Origin: Mantis religiosa
Taxonomy: Eukaryota > Arthropoda > Insecta > Mantodea > Mantidae
Assembly: GCA_030765055.1 (NCBI GenBank)
Contig: CM060950.1
Coordinates: 465,044,995-465,108,994 of the forward strand
DNA: 64,000 bases
Reading direction: 5' to 3'
Shown: piece after piece, positions 21,390-31,457 of the stretch
Position numbering within the stretch: position 1 is the stretch's first letter
Layout of the letters: each line of letters begins with the position of its first letter
Notes under the pieces: model-generated
Told to the model about the DNA's origin: nothing
Seen by the model: the letters and a program-made list of their open reading frames with translations, nothing else
The model's database searches: none
Program-made: the position numbers and the translations under genes

Positions 21390-22330
21390 TATGAGTGTTC
21401 TTGGCTTCTGGTGAAGGCTGCATCATTTTGCTTGAATTTGCCAACTTTGCTCATCCTGTTGCGAGCTGCTTTTGGGTTCTTATTATGCTCTTTGCTCTGC
21501 TTCTCTCACTTATATGCTGCATGCAGTTCTCTTCCCTTCCCCCCCTCCTCCCCCCGTGGCTGAGGGAGACTCAACAGGCCCACCCACGTGAAGGCCGTGC
21601 GTGGAGACCATTAGATTCTTTTTAGATTCTTTTCTGGTTTAGAGTTTAGGATTTAGTGAACGAAATTTTTTGTAGGGTTTGATTGATTTTTTTTTATGTA
21701 CGTGTATTTTTAATAGGTTTTGTTACACTTGTATAGTTTTTACAGAGTTTTATATGTGGCTCTTGCCATGACTAGTTTTTTGAAGGGCGCTGATGACCGC
21801 CGTAGTTGAGCACCCTTATATATATCATCAACATCTGCCCCCCCTCCCCCCCCGAAAAATCTACACTAGCAGAACATGTGATCACAACCAGCCACCACAT
21901 TGCACATTGATTTTGGTAACATAGAACTCCTAGCCACCTGCAACAATTTCTCTCACAAGTTGACTTGAGAAAGTGTGGGGATTTTCAAAGAAAAGAACAG
22001 TATCAACAGGCACATGGAATGGAGCTGCACAATACTTATAAAGCCCTCATCACTAGCATAGCTATTGGCCAGAGGTGAACCAATGGAAGGCAAGGGGTGG
22101 AGCCAACAGACAAGCTTGGAACCGACAACCTGCCAACCACAACAGTCATTGAAAACTGATGGACCAGAGAAGAATCCTACATTCGAAAAAAGTTCTAAAG
22201 CATGTTAATTGCTGAATCCTGTTTTGTATGCTGTTGCATACCACGTTGCTTCCTACAAAATGGAGGTAAAGCCACTGGTGTCGCGTCATAATTTTACGTG
22301 ATGCAAAATAAGCCTGTACAAATTTAAGCG
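21390..22330. other. No gene; C-rich runs and a SINE-like tail
   Basis: It includes C-rich low-complexity stretches (about 21539-21557 and 21837-21853) and, at 21778-21812, the phrase GGGCGCTGATGACCGCCGTA followed by GTTGAGCACCC. This resembles a 3' tail shared by some arthropod SINEs. No coding region seen. Confidence 0.4.
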
Positions 22331-22400
22331 GCCTTCCATTCAAAATATAGAATGGGACACTGAGAACCACAGAAGTTAAATAGAAACTCAGTTTAATTTT
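22325..22400. repeat. Repeat shared with 59.93 kb
   Basis: ATATAGAATGGGACACTGAG followed by AACCACAGAAGTTAAA matches 59930-59970 closely. It is probably the end of a DNA transposon of the type whose transposase lies at 60.3-61.5 kb. Confidence 0.5.
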
Positions 22401-22873
22401 TTCAAGTCAAAGAAAATGTTAGGCAAGTCTGTCAAAATAATAAATAATGTTTGGGACTATAACAGCCCTGTTACCCTCTTTATCTACACTAGTTGAACAA
22501 GAAGCCAGCTGACCTCAATGCCTTACAGTGGCAAAAAGCAGAACATAATTAAACGTACAGAAACACCACATATGAATAAATGCTGAGCTGTTAACATTAA
22601 ACTATTAGCTATTAACATAGTGCCGTAAGTATCAAAAGCTTTTACTGACTGCTGTAAAATTTTGAAGTTAAGAAGTAAACAAACGAGGATCAAGTACCGA
22701 TTAATTTGTTTTATTAAATGTGAAATTTAATTTCTAGGCTGCCTGTATAAAATATGTGTCATAAAGAACCAGTTAACTTATTTTTAATGCTAGGAATTGT
22801 GAAACCTATTTTTATTAGTAATTAACCTCTATACAATTATCAGTTTGTAATGATTAATTTTTAATGTTTACAG

Positions 22874-22969
22874 ATATGGGCGGATATGACTGTTGAACAA
22901 CCAAATCCAAAGAGTGTGCGTTTGACTGCAATGGACAATACAGGTCAAATAAAGGTGTTCCTTATCATG
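22874..22969 (+). CDS. RanBP3 exon, Ran-binding domain strand region
   Basis: A 96-nt phase-0 exon lies between acceptor TTTACAG and donor GTAAGA. It encodes IWADMTVEQPNPKSVRLTAM and DNTGQIKVFLIM. It corresponds to the RanBP3 segment with the pattern LWAQM...KS.RITAMD...VKVFLI, the last strands of the Ran-binding domain before its C-terminal helix. Confidence 0.95.
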
Positions 22970-23439
22970 GTAAGACTTTTTTCTATTGGTACATTCTGTT
23001 AAATGTGTTGAAATTTTCTACCTCATGCACTACTTTCAATAACTATCTACTATATAGCTAACTTCTGTGCTGCTAAGCATTAACACTCCAGTCTCATACT
23101 CTTAATTAAACCAGCAGATTGCAAGGTGATATCACATCCTTAATGATCAACTCAGTTGCTCTTATGAAGCAATGTACACACTTAAAATTAAGCAAGCGAA
23201 AAGCTGATGCATTACAAGCAAGTCATATGTAAAACTCCACTCAGGAAGTCTCTTGTCATTACAGCATATAGAGCTGGTTTCTCCAATCAATTTTAAATTT
23301 TAACAATGTTATAATGATTTAACACTGAAGTTAGTGCAAACTCGGTTTCATCAAACAAAATTAGCTTTAACAAAGTGTTATATATGTTAACATTACCATA
23401 GTGTTAGTAATTGGAAGATGGCTGCCACAAACAAGTTGT
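22970..23439. other. No recognisable feature
   Basis: Intronic sequence with no nameable element. Confidence 0.45.
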
Positions 23440-23530
23440 TGATATAAGCATTTGGCAAACTAGAGTGTCATGAGTCCTCTGAGGATGCTCGATGCATGTA
23501 CGAGCAAAACATCAGGAACTTGAGTTTTCC
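23440..23530 (+). mobile_element. PLE 3'-end fragment with decayed hammerhead
   Basis: CTGAGGA (23479-23485) matches the hammerhead core. Stem II GCTCG/CGAGC pairs perfectly around the loop ATGCATGTA. The following AAAAC replaces GAAAC, and ATCAGGAACTTGAG continues as in PLE tails. The fragment is too short to show the protein. Confidence 0.55.
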
Positions 23531-24640
23531 TACACGGCCAGTAAGCTCTGAAAATTCTACATATTACGGGACATTATGTACATGTTTTAAATGCTACAAT
23601 TGTAATTATAGTTTATGAATTACCTATTTTTCTAATCCAATGGAATTGCCAGTGTGAATCCATATATTGTGAATGTGACATGTCAAGAGACATTTTGTCA
23701 TTGTCTTCCTTGTCCGAGTGTTGCAAGTTTGAGATAGACTCCAAAATCTTGTCACATGCTATTTCTTTCCAAAAGTCGTCTTGAAGTTTATCTGCATGTC
23801 TCCCGCAGTTTCCCTAGTCTTGTGTTACCTTGTCTATTTCTTCGTGAATAAGTCATTCAACGTAAGTCAGTTTAAAAGTATTATTTCTTCCATTGTGTAA
23901 GGACTATGATACAATGAAGCACAAAATTATATTACTATTATTTCTGTTTGTAACATAATTTGAGCCCACATTAACTCAATTGGATTCTGCTGGCAGTGGT
24001 AAGGGGAAGGCGGATTGCCTCGTGTCTCATTTTAATTGCAGGCTGATACTTTTTGCTCTGGTTTTTAAACGGAAGAACAACTGTGTATAATACTCTCTGG
24101 AGTAAATAGAGATTATGAACCATACATAAACATATAATGTGATGACTCATGTTCTGTCAATGCAGCATTCTACAGGCCGGCAGGAATTGTACTGTTTGTT
24201 CGCTCTCAAACTTAACAAACATCTTGGCTTATTCAAAGTAATTCTTTTTGTCACGTCATTTCAAACTTTTACATTTCAGTTCTGAGTAATTACAAATATA
24301 CGTACTTGCATACATGCCAATCAATAATGATGTTCATTACAGTGCTTACGTCACGATGCATTGTTACAATATATTGTTACTTTATTTTTATTAGGAAAAC
24401 TATTTGAGCCAAAAATATGAGGTTTTTATGGTTATATTAGACATTACTATCTTCCTCATGGACCACTTTTTGCAAAATCTGAATTTTTGTCTTAGCATAA
24501 ATAGTATTTATTAGAGATGGATTCAGTTGGCGCTCCACACACCACACACAGGGAATGCAATATGACTATACTGCAGGACTCCAATTGGGTGCTCACCTAG
24601 TAGCATTCAAGGACAAATGTCCTCCCGTTTGAAATATATA
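23531..24640. other. No recognisable feature
   Basis: Intronic sequence. I see no coding region or repeat that I can name. Confidence 0.45.
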
Positions 24641-24669
24641 ATAGGGATCTTTGAAAGTCCTCTACAAAT

Positions 24670-25044
24670 TTGGCTCAAAGCTTAATGCTAGTGGGAGAAC
24701 TTGCAATGTTAAAGGCATTGAAATTCAAATTGCAACAACTTAAAGAGACTGATGAGGATAAATATGTAAATTTCTGCCATTGGTTATTGAATATGGTTAC
24801 AGGTGGTCATTTTTGTCCATTGTTAATCATGAGTGATGAAGCGTGTCATTTGTCAGAATATGTAAACTCCCAGAATAAGCAGATATATAGGCTAATAGAA
24901 AAATTCTATCCTCTATGCGAGCAATATATAACCAAAAGATCAGTGCGCTATGAGTGCAAAGCACTGGTCCAGTACTACTTACCCTCATTTACTGCTGAGC
25001 CACTTGTAGCTGCAGTAGTGATGATATTTGATACTGCGGTATAG
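24670..25044 (+). pseudogene. Fragment of a Tc1/mariner-superfamily transposase
   Basis: The frame begins near ALKFKLQQLKETDEDKYVNF and contains MSDEACHLSEYVNSQNKQIY. This resembles the first-Asp region (FTDEA.F.LSGYVN.QN) of the transposase type found complete at 25855-29944. After that the sequence does not continue as transposase, so it is a truncated fragment joined to other DNA. Confidence 0.5.
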
Positions 25045-26454
25045 TTTCATACTCTTATCACTTAAAAGAAGAATGTGTTGAAGGAAAGATGTCCATACTT
25101 AATGTTAGAGGCGAGATAACGTTTACTATATGAAAGTTCAGGTACAGATCATTGGAGATAACAATTACTTATAAGAAATGTTGAAATAGGAATAAAGAGC
25201 TGACTTGAGAGACATTTTTAAAGCTCAATCAGAATTGAGAAGTATAAGACACTTCTATGGAATGTGAGAAATAAATGGAACTGGTTAGTTAATAGTGGAA
25301 GGAGATTTTTGTAGTTTAAAAAGTTAGGTAACGTTAGCCTAGCAGTGATGTTAATAAATTAAATTTAACGTAAATTAAATATTAAATTTATTTCTAATCC
25401 TCCTTTAAGTCTTTTTCATTTAATGTCACCAAATGGAGAACTTTTTTCGGTTGGAAGTATTTATTTTTGGACAGGAGCTTAAGAATAGCATCAGGAATAG
25501 CATCTATTGTCATACATGAACGACACATGTATGTATGAACCCATTATGACATGCCCAATTTTTTTGAGAAAATTTTTGGTTTTAAATCAAGTTAGAAAGA
25601 TAGGCTGCTGGTTATTTATGGCAATCTTAAACCTTACTTTACATTTATTGAAGATTTTAGAAAAAAAAATAGACATAGGATGTATATAAATGAATATCAG
25701 GATTTTAACTCTTCATAATATTTATTATATTAAGCTTAGTTATAAATGATATGTCAAATGAAAAAGTAACTCGAATAGTTTTGTTTGTTGGCACCAGTGC
25801 GCATGTGAGTGCAATGTTTCTGTCGCAATCCGCTAGACAGCGGTAGTAGCAAAAATGGTGACTAGTAAACAGAAAGCGTTTTGTGTTTTGCAGTTTGCAA
25901 AGACCGAATCTGTAATTACTGTGCAACATGCATTATGCATTAAGTTCGGTTGTGATCCTCCTAGTGATAACATTCGTAGATGGTATCATCAGTTTGAAGA
26001 TACCGGCAGCCTTTGTAAAGGGAAGAGCACGGAACGACCAGATGACTGTGGAGCGAGTGAGAGTCGTTAACTTATAGCCCAAAGAAATCAGTCCAGAAGG
26101 CTAGTTGTGAATTACATGTTCCTGTGTCGACTGTTTGGAAAGTTGTAAGAAAACATACGGCTACGTCCTTACCATTTACAGTTATTACAGGCTCTAAAGC
26201 CGACAGACCATGGATTACGTGCCAACTTTGCAAACGACATGTTTCATATATCGAGATTTAACTGTATTGGAACACCACAGTGAAGCGAAAAATTATTAAT
26301 TTTTAGATGAGTCGTATTTATTACACATCTGCTTCACTTTCGTACCTATTTTGAGGACATGTTTCGCAAATCATCGTTTGCATCTACGGCTCTTATGCGA
26401 CTCATTAATTTTTAGATGAGTCGTATTTATTACACATCTGCTTCACTTTCGTAC

Positions 26455-28785
26455 TGTAACGGGGAGCGCTGAAACACCCTGTGAGCAGCTGGCAACGGAA
26501 GACAGGGGAGGCTCGGTTAGCCACGCCTTTCCCTCGTTTGTCTTATAGTGGTGACAGCCAGCGGTCGGAAAGAAACATAACTGTGCGTCTGTTTTCCTTC
26601 CACCTGGTTCTCGATCCTTCTGTTACCAGAACAATCGTGTAAACACCAGAAACCGGCGATATTCCTATAAAGAGGGTTACAGACAGACAGTGTGAGCCAG
26701 TTGTTGAGTTGGTTTTGGTGTAGTCAGTCAGTTGTTGGTTTGAGTTGGTCAATCAGTTGGTTAGTGAATGAGGACAGTTCTTGGTGTAAGAAGAGTTAGT
26801 CAGTGACGTGTTAATGAACGAAAGGATTGTGAATGAGAGGACTGTGCGTGCATCGGAGTTTATGTAATCGCGAGTACAAGTGAAGTTGTAACGGACGAAC
26901 TGGTAAATTGTAACTGTGTGCAGCAAGTAATTTTGTGTAATTGGCAAGTATTTAACTGCAAGTCGGTAGAAATAAAGAACATTGTTGAGTGGTGTAATTG
27001 GACTTTTTATTCCACGAACCCACGAAGTCACAATTGGTGTCAGGAAGCGGGAAAACAACATCACCGAACATTACAACAATGGAGGCAGCATTAGAAAAGA
27101 TTTTAGCGGAATTGAAACAAATGAAGACGGCCAAGGACAACATCACCGGGAAGATGGAAGAAATGAAGGCCGAACTAATCTCGGAAATGAAGACGGCAAA
27201 TGAAAACCTCGTTGCAAAAATAGAAGCGGCAAACAACAACCTCATCGCCAAGTTGAAACAAACGAAGACGGCCAACGACAACATCACCGAGAAGATGGAA
27301 GAGATGAAGGCCGAGTTAACCACAGAAATGAGAGCAGCGAACGGCAGTCTGGCCACGGAAATGAAGGCGGCGAACGAGGCTCTCGCCGCAAAGTTTGGGG
27401 AACGGTTGGCCGGCGAGAGGGATGACGTCACGAACCTGGGCAAGCGGAAGGGTCAAGTAGACGACCGCCTTAATGATTTAGAGGAAAAGGCCGACAACAT
27501 CGCAAAGCCCCTCGCCCGCCTGACGGAGGAAAACCGGCCTTATGTGTGGACGGAGGACGCCGAAGACGCTTTCCAGCACCCGAAGGGGACCCTGTGCAGT
27601 GCTCCTATTTTGGGTTTCCCACAACCGGGTGGCGCCTTCATTGTGGACACCGACGCCAGCGACCATTGCATTGGAGGTGTCCTATCGCAGATCCAGGACG
27701 GCCACGAGCGCACAAGAGTGGAAGAGGAGGAGCGTGCCGCAGCAGTCCGAGTAGTTGTGGCAGTGCCTGCTGAAGGCTGGGATAGCGCAGGCCTGAGGAG
27801 GGAGCAGCTGGCGGACGCAGACTTGGGGCCACTCTTGAGGGAAGTGGACGCAGGGACGAGACCGACCTGGGAGGACATCGCACCGAGGAGCGCCACCTAC
27901 AAGTCGCACTGGGCCCAATGGGACTCGTTGAAGACCGGAGTGGGCGTGCTGTTCCGGGTATGGGAGTCACCCGATGGGAAGGCGCAGAGAGGACAGTTGG
28001 TACTTCCCCGGAGTAAGGTCCCGGAAATCTTGGAGGAAGTGCACGCCGGTACTTCAGGAGGACACCTGGGAGCGAACCGAATGATTCACAAACTACGGCA
28101 GCGCTACTTCTGGCTGAGACTCCGAGCAGATGCTGGTGGTACACCTGGACTGCCTCGCACGCTACGATGGGGCTGTTCGAGGGCGAACAGCTTTGAGAAG
28201 GGAGCAGTGTAACGGGGAGCGCTGAAACACCCTGTGAGCAGCTGGCAACGGAAGACAGGGGAGGCTCGGTTAGCCACGCCTTTCCCTCGTTTGTCTTATA
28301 GTGGTGACAGCCAGCGGTCGGAAAGAAACATAACTGTGCGTCTGTTTTCCTTCCACCTGGTTCTCGATCCTTCTGTTACCAGAACAATCGTGTAAACACC
28401 AGAAACCGGCGATATTCCTATAAAGAGGGTTACAGACAGACAGTGTGAGCCAGTTGTTGAGTTGGTTTTGGTGTAGTCAGTCAGTTGTTGGTTTGAGTTG
28501 GTCAATCAGTTGGTTAGTGAATGAGGACAGTTCTTGGTGTAAGAAGAGTTAGTCAGTGACGTGTTAATGAACGAAAGGATTGTGAATGAGAGGACTGTGC
28601 GTGCATCGGAGTTTATGTAATCGCGAGTACAAGTGAAGTTGTAACGGACGAACTGGTAAATTGTAACTGTGTGCAGCAAGTAATTTTGTGTAATTGGCAA
28701 GTATTTAACTGCAAGTCGGTAGAAATAAAGAACATTGTTGAGTGGTGTAATTGGACTTTTTATTCCACGAACCCACGAAGTCACA
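26455..28785 (+). mobile_element. Gypsy-like LTR retrotransposon, internally deleted, near-identical LTRs
   Basis: Two 578-bp LTRs (26455-27032 and 28208-28785) begin TGTAACGGGG and end GAAGTCACA. I found no difference between them over the stretches compared. The target duplication is GTAC (26451-26454 and 28786-28789). A primer-binding-site-like TGGTGTCAGGAAGCGG starts at 27035, and a purine-rich tract GAGAAGGGAGCAG precedes the second LTR. The interior is only 1175 bp, so the element is non-autonomous. Identical LTRs imply a recent insertion. Confidence 0.93.
27079..28212 (+). CDS. Chimeric gag-pol remnant ORF of the Gypsy derivative
   Basis: An uninterrupted 377-codon frame starts MEAALEKILAELKQMKTAKD. 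Residues about 1-140 are a long heptad-rich coiled coil, as in the N-terminus of some insect Gypsy gag proteins, with internally repeated KTANDNI and EEMKAEL units. It then passes directly into the end of the reverse transcriptase (PLARLTEENRP, APILGFPQPGG, VDTDASDHCIGGVLSQIQDG) and then the integrase zinc-binding region (HAGTSGGHLGANRMIHKLRQ). The nucleocapsid, protease, most of RT and the catalytic integrase are missing. The stop lies 5 nt inside the 3' LTR. It has no enzymatic activity by content. Confidence 0.85.
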   Translation: MEAALEKILAELKQMKTAKDNITGKMEEMKAELISEMKTANENLVAKIEAANNNLIAKLKQTKTANDNITEKMEEMKAELTTEMRAANGSLATEMKAANEALAAKFGERLAGERDDVTNLGKRKGQVDDRLNDLEEKADNIAKPLARLTEENRPYVWTEDAEDAFQHPKGTLCSAPILGFPQPGGAFIVDTDASDHCIGGVLSQIQDGHERTRVEEEERAAAVRVVVAVPAEGWDSAGLRREQLADADLGPLLREVDAGTRPTWEDIAPRSATYKSHWAQWDSLKTGVGVLFRVWESPDGKAQRGQLVLPRSKVPEILEEVHAGTSGGHLGANRMIHKLRQRYFWLRLRADAGGTPGLPRTLRWGCSRANSFEKGAV

Positions 28786-29430
28786 GTACGTATTTTGAGG
28801 ACATGTTTCGCAAATCATCATTTGCATCTACGGCTCTTATGCGACTCAATTAATTTTTGGATGAGTCGTATTTATTACACATCTGCTTCACTTTCGTACC
28901 TATTTTGAGGACATGTTTCGCAAATCATCATTTGCATCTACGGCTCTTATGCGAATGTCGCATGTCGCATAAGAGCCGTAGATGCAAACGATGATTTGCG
29001 AAACATGTCCTCAAAATAGGTACGAAAGTGAAGCAGATGTGTAATAAATACAACTCATCTAAAAATTAATAATGACATGTTTCATGATGACGATTTTATG
29101 GATTGTGTTGTCTTCAGTGATTAATCGACCTTTCACCTTAGTGGACATGTTAACACTCATAATGTGTGCATCTGGGGCTCAGAAAATCCTCACGAGTTGG
29201 TGCAAATGCAACAAGATTCCCCTAAAGTGAATGTTTTTTGTGCTATATCCCGGCAAAATGTTTATGGGCCTTTCTTTTTTGGTGAACCTACTGTAGCTGG
29301 CACTTCTTACCTTGATACACTAGAGCAATGGCTCTTCCCTCAGTTGAAAGAAAAGGAGCCAGAGAATTTCATTTTCCAGCAAGATGGTGCGCCACCTCAC
29401 TGGTATAACGAAGTAAGCGATTGGTTGAAT

Positions 29431-29508
29431 TAAATTTAAAGGTAGGCAATTAATGACACTAAAAACACTTACTTTCATAACAACACTGTTTTCAAACTTC
29501 CAAGAAAG
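29431..29508 (+). mobile_element. 78-bp short PLE (lineage 2)
   Basis: It matches the ends of the lineage 2 PLE: start TAAATTTAAAGGTAGGCAAT, end AACAACACTGTTTTCAAACT. It is flanked by a perfect 12-bp duplication GATTGGTTGAAT (29419-29430 and 29509-29520). It is inserted in the transposase coding sequence and carries no protein. Confidence 0.8.
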
Positions 29509-29560
29509 GGATTGGTTGAATGTTACTGTACCCGAGTGTTGGATAAGCCGCAAGGGCCCC

Positions 29561-29680
29561 AATTGACGAATGTCAGGTAACTCTAAGCTTTATGGACCCT
29601 GGGATCATTTGAGCGTTATTTCACCCATTCACTATCCGATATGACTTAATGTTGGAGGTCTTAAATTACACAAATAAAAT
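29561..29680 (+). mobile_element. 5'-truncated SINE, family C
   Basis: The sequence TGACGAATGTCAGGTAACTC through ATGACTTAATGTTGGAGGTC matches the 3' half of family C. It is followed by a G-run. It interrupts the transposase reading GPN-DRACYAW. CCAAT on both sides may be the target duplication. Confidence 0.65.
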
Positions 29681-30045
29681 GGGGGGGGGGCCAATGACAG
29701 GGCTTGCTATGCATGGCCTCCATGTTCTCCTGACCTTAGGCCATGCGATATTTACCTTTGGGGCTTCATCAAGGATCGTTTGTACGTGCCTCTGCTACCA
29801 TCTGACCTCCCTGAATTAAGAAACCAGATTGAAGCAACTGTTGCTACAATTACTGAATGCACACTTATCAACGTTTGGGAAGAACTCTGCTATAGACTTG
29901 ATGTGTGCCGTGTGACAAAGGGTAGTCACATTGAACATTTATAAGGCTCTTGGTAAAATTGTTTTAAGTTGCTTTTTCATTTGACATATCATTTATAACT
30001 GTAAGTTTAATATAATAAATATTATAAAGAGTTAAAACCCTGATT

Positions 30046-30132
30046 ACGTAGAAAATTAAGCTAGTTACAGTGAAGCAATAAATATCACACAAATATAAAT
30101 ATTTGTGTAATAAATCCCTGATATTTATATAC

Positions 30133-30175
<43 letters not shown>

Positions 30176-30176
30176 T
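30046..30176 (+). repeat. PLE end fragment and (TA)n microsatellite
   Basis: GCTAGTTACAGTGAAGCAAT followed by ATCACACAAATA resembles PLE ends at 19480 and 62405. It is followed by about 36 bp of TA repeats at 30138-30173, shortly before the last RanBP3 exon. Confidence 0.55.
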
Positions 30177-30260
30177 TTTGTAGACAAAGAACTGCCAGAA
30201 TTCTAGTTACCATTCAAATTTTACTTGTATTTACCTAGGAATATTATTCTGTTCATATAG

Positions 30261-30500
30261 GCCAGTCCTAAAGAAATGGAGCAGCTGTTCAAGGCCTTGG
30301 AAAGCAGTGTTCTTTCACTCAAACAGGCACAACAACCTAATTCAGAGATGAAGTCTGGGACCACTGGGGAAGATGTGGCATCATGTTCACTTCCTCCAGA
30401 GCCTAGTTTAAAGAAAAGACCTACAGAGGCCATTGGAGATACAGGAGGAGGAATCGAACAGAAGTTAAGCAGGGATGTGCAACATTCCTCCATTATCTGA
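30261..30500 (+). CDS. RanBP3 terminal exon
   Basis: A 240-nt exon follows acceptor CATATAG and is in phase 0. It encodes ASPKEMEQLFKALESSVLSL followed by a low-complexity Ser/Glu/Lys tail, ending QKLSRDVQHSSII and TGA. The start matches the C-terminal helix of the RanBP3 Ran-binding domain (ASSKD...QLY.AL..R...L). The tail is hydrophilic and unconserved, as in other RanBP3 proteins. With the four upstream exons this gives the last 238 residues of the protein. No clear AATAAA signal was seen close downstream. Confidence 0.9.
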   Translation, partial: ASPKEMEQLFKALESSVLSLKQAQQPNSEMKSGTTGEDVASCSLPPEPSLKKRPTEAIGDTGGGIEQKLSRDVQHSSII

Positions 30501-30787
30501 GTGCATTCTTGCCTTCCAATATAGTCAGATATAATCTTGGATTTATGTCTATTTATAAGCTTCATAAGTTAATTCTTAGTTCCTTTTAGTTTAACAGTAT
30601 TTTGTTTATGCATTCTAGAACTTTGTTATTTGTTTAACGTGCATTCTTCAAAATTATACATCCCTATTTCATGTGAATGCACAGCAAGACAGTCATGTAG
30701 GTATGTAGTCGGAGTCAGGCAATTAAGTTCTTTCCCATATTTGACAATGTTTGCTTTGTGACTGTTGAGCAAGTTTACTAGTTGGAA

Positions 30788-31175
30788 AAAACTGACTACA
30801 AATATATCGAGATTCAACTGTATTGGAACACCACAGTGAAGCGAAAAATTATTAAATTTTAGATGAGTCGCATTTCTTACACATCTGCTTCACTTTCGTA
30901 CCTATTTTGAGGACATGTTTCGCAAATCTTCGTTTGCATCTACGGCTCTTGTGCGACTGACGCTAGATCCAGCGGTGTGGGTAATTCTGGGGTTGTTGCT
31001 GCCATCTGTTGATTTAGTGATGAACTGAAATGTGGGATTCTCTTCTAGCGGGATTTCAAAGTTCAAGATGTGTAAGAAATGCGACTCATCTAAAATTTAA
31101 TGACTACAAATAGCTTTTTTTCAATTAATTTTAACGTCACTGTTCCTAAATTCCTGCAATCACACAAGTTCACCA
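30788..31175. mobile_element. PLE fragment carrying an inserted lineage 1 PLE
   Basis: The outer sequence (ACTGACTACAAAT before, TAGCTTTTTTTCAATT after) matches the PLE tail at 15325-15400. Inside lies a lineage 1 insertion, listed separately. Confidence 0.65.
30804..31101. mobile_element. Lineage 1 PLE, copy b
   Basis: It starts ATATCGAGATTCAACTGTAT and ends AAAATTTAAT, with the target duplication GACTACAAAT at 30794-30803 and 31102-31111. After a hammerhead-like segment on the - strand (about 30905-30960) it contains an inverted piece of the endonuclease C-terminus (reverse of ITHTAGSSVSRT-type coding). It is an internally deleted, inverted copy. Confidence 0.82.
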
Positions 31176-31227
31176 GTGTTTGTACAACAGTATTGTGTAT
31201 TTCTTGACTAAAGGTATTAAAGTGGTA

Positions 31228-31277
31228 AGTAGTGGTGGTGGTGGTGGTGGCGGTGGTGGTGGCGGTGGCGGCGGCGG
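31228..31277. repeat. (GGT/GGC)n trinucleotide repeat at LINE 3' end
   Basis: Compound GTG/GCG triplets directly abut the poly(A) (T-run on + strand, from 31278) of the - strand LINE. Confidence 0.85.
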
Positions 31278-31457
31278 TTTTTTTTTATACAGCGGAAAAA
31301 TCTTACGAAAGACGCCTCTGGCGAGTTGGATTCCTACCAACTAAAAAACCCCTGTAAGAATCATATGTGTGCTTCTTCTTGGAACTGCCCAGCGGCATTA
31401 CTTCAAGAAGAGGAGATTCAAGATGGTAATGACTGTCTCAAATTGTCATTGAAGGTC

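Larger units (their letters stand above)
26248..29073. mobile_element. Short PLE (lineage 1, copy a), split by a Gypsy derivative
   Basis: The insertion starts ATATCGAGATTTAACTGTAT and ends AAAAATTAAT, with the target duplication GACATGTTTCAT at 26236-26247 and 29074-29085. Its content (26248-26454 plus 28786-29073 once the LTR element is removed) is a set of direct and inverted repeats of the lineage 1 3' end. It carries no protein. Confidence 0.85.
25855..29944 (+). pseudogene. Transposase with N-terminal HTH, interrupted
   Basis: The frame starts MVTSKQKAFCVLQFAKTESV with a helix-turn-helix region (IKFGCDPPSDN, RRWYHQFEDTGSL) and ends DVCRVTKGSHIEHL before the stop at 29942-29944. The catalytic part is scattered: VFSD-like at about 29115, WGSENPHELVQMQQDSPK (29171-29226), FIFQQDGAPPHW (29377-29402) and LRPCDIYLWGFIKDR (about 29737-29780). 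This family is widespread in insects and belongs to the Tc1/mariner superfamily. A TAA at 26068 and the insertions inactivate it. A second copy lies at 37804-38815. Confidence 0.8.
25698..30042 (+). mobile_element. DNA transposon with 70-bp terminal repeats, carrying four nested insertions
   Basis: The ends at 25698-25769 and 29971-30042 are inverted copies of about 72 bp. They start CAGG(A/G)TTTTAACTC and include GATATGTCAAATGAAAAAG. It sits in the last RanBP3 intron. Removing the insertions (a PLE at 26248-29073 that itself holds a Gypsy derivative, a 78-bp PLE at 29431-29508, and a SINE at about 29561-29680) leaves an element of about 1.3 kb encoding one transposase. Flanks AT/AT may be the target duplication. 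Confidence 0.82.

Noticed and set aside
27478..28144. Several long ORFs opposite or overlapping the Gypsy remnant ORF
   Set aside because: They are shadow frames of the GC-rich gag-pol remnant and show no domain.
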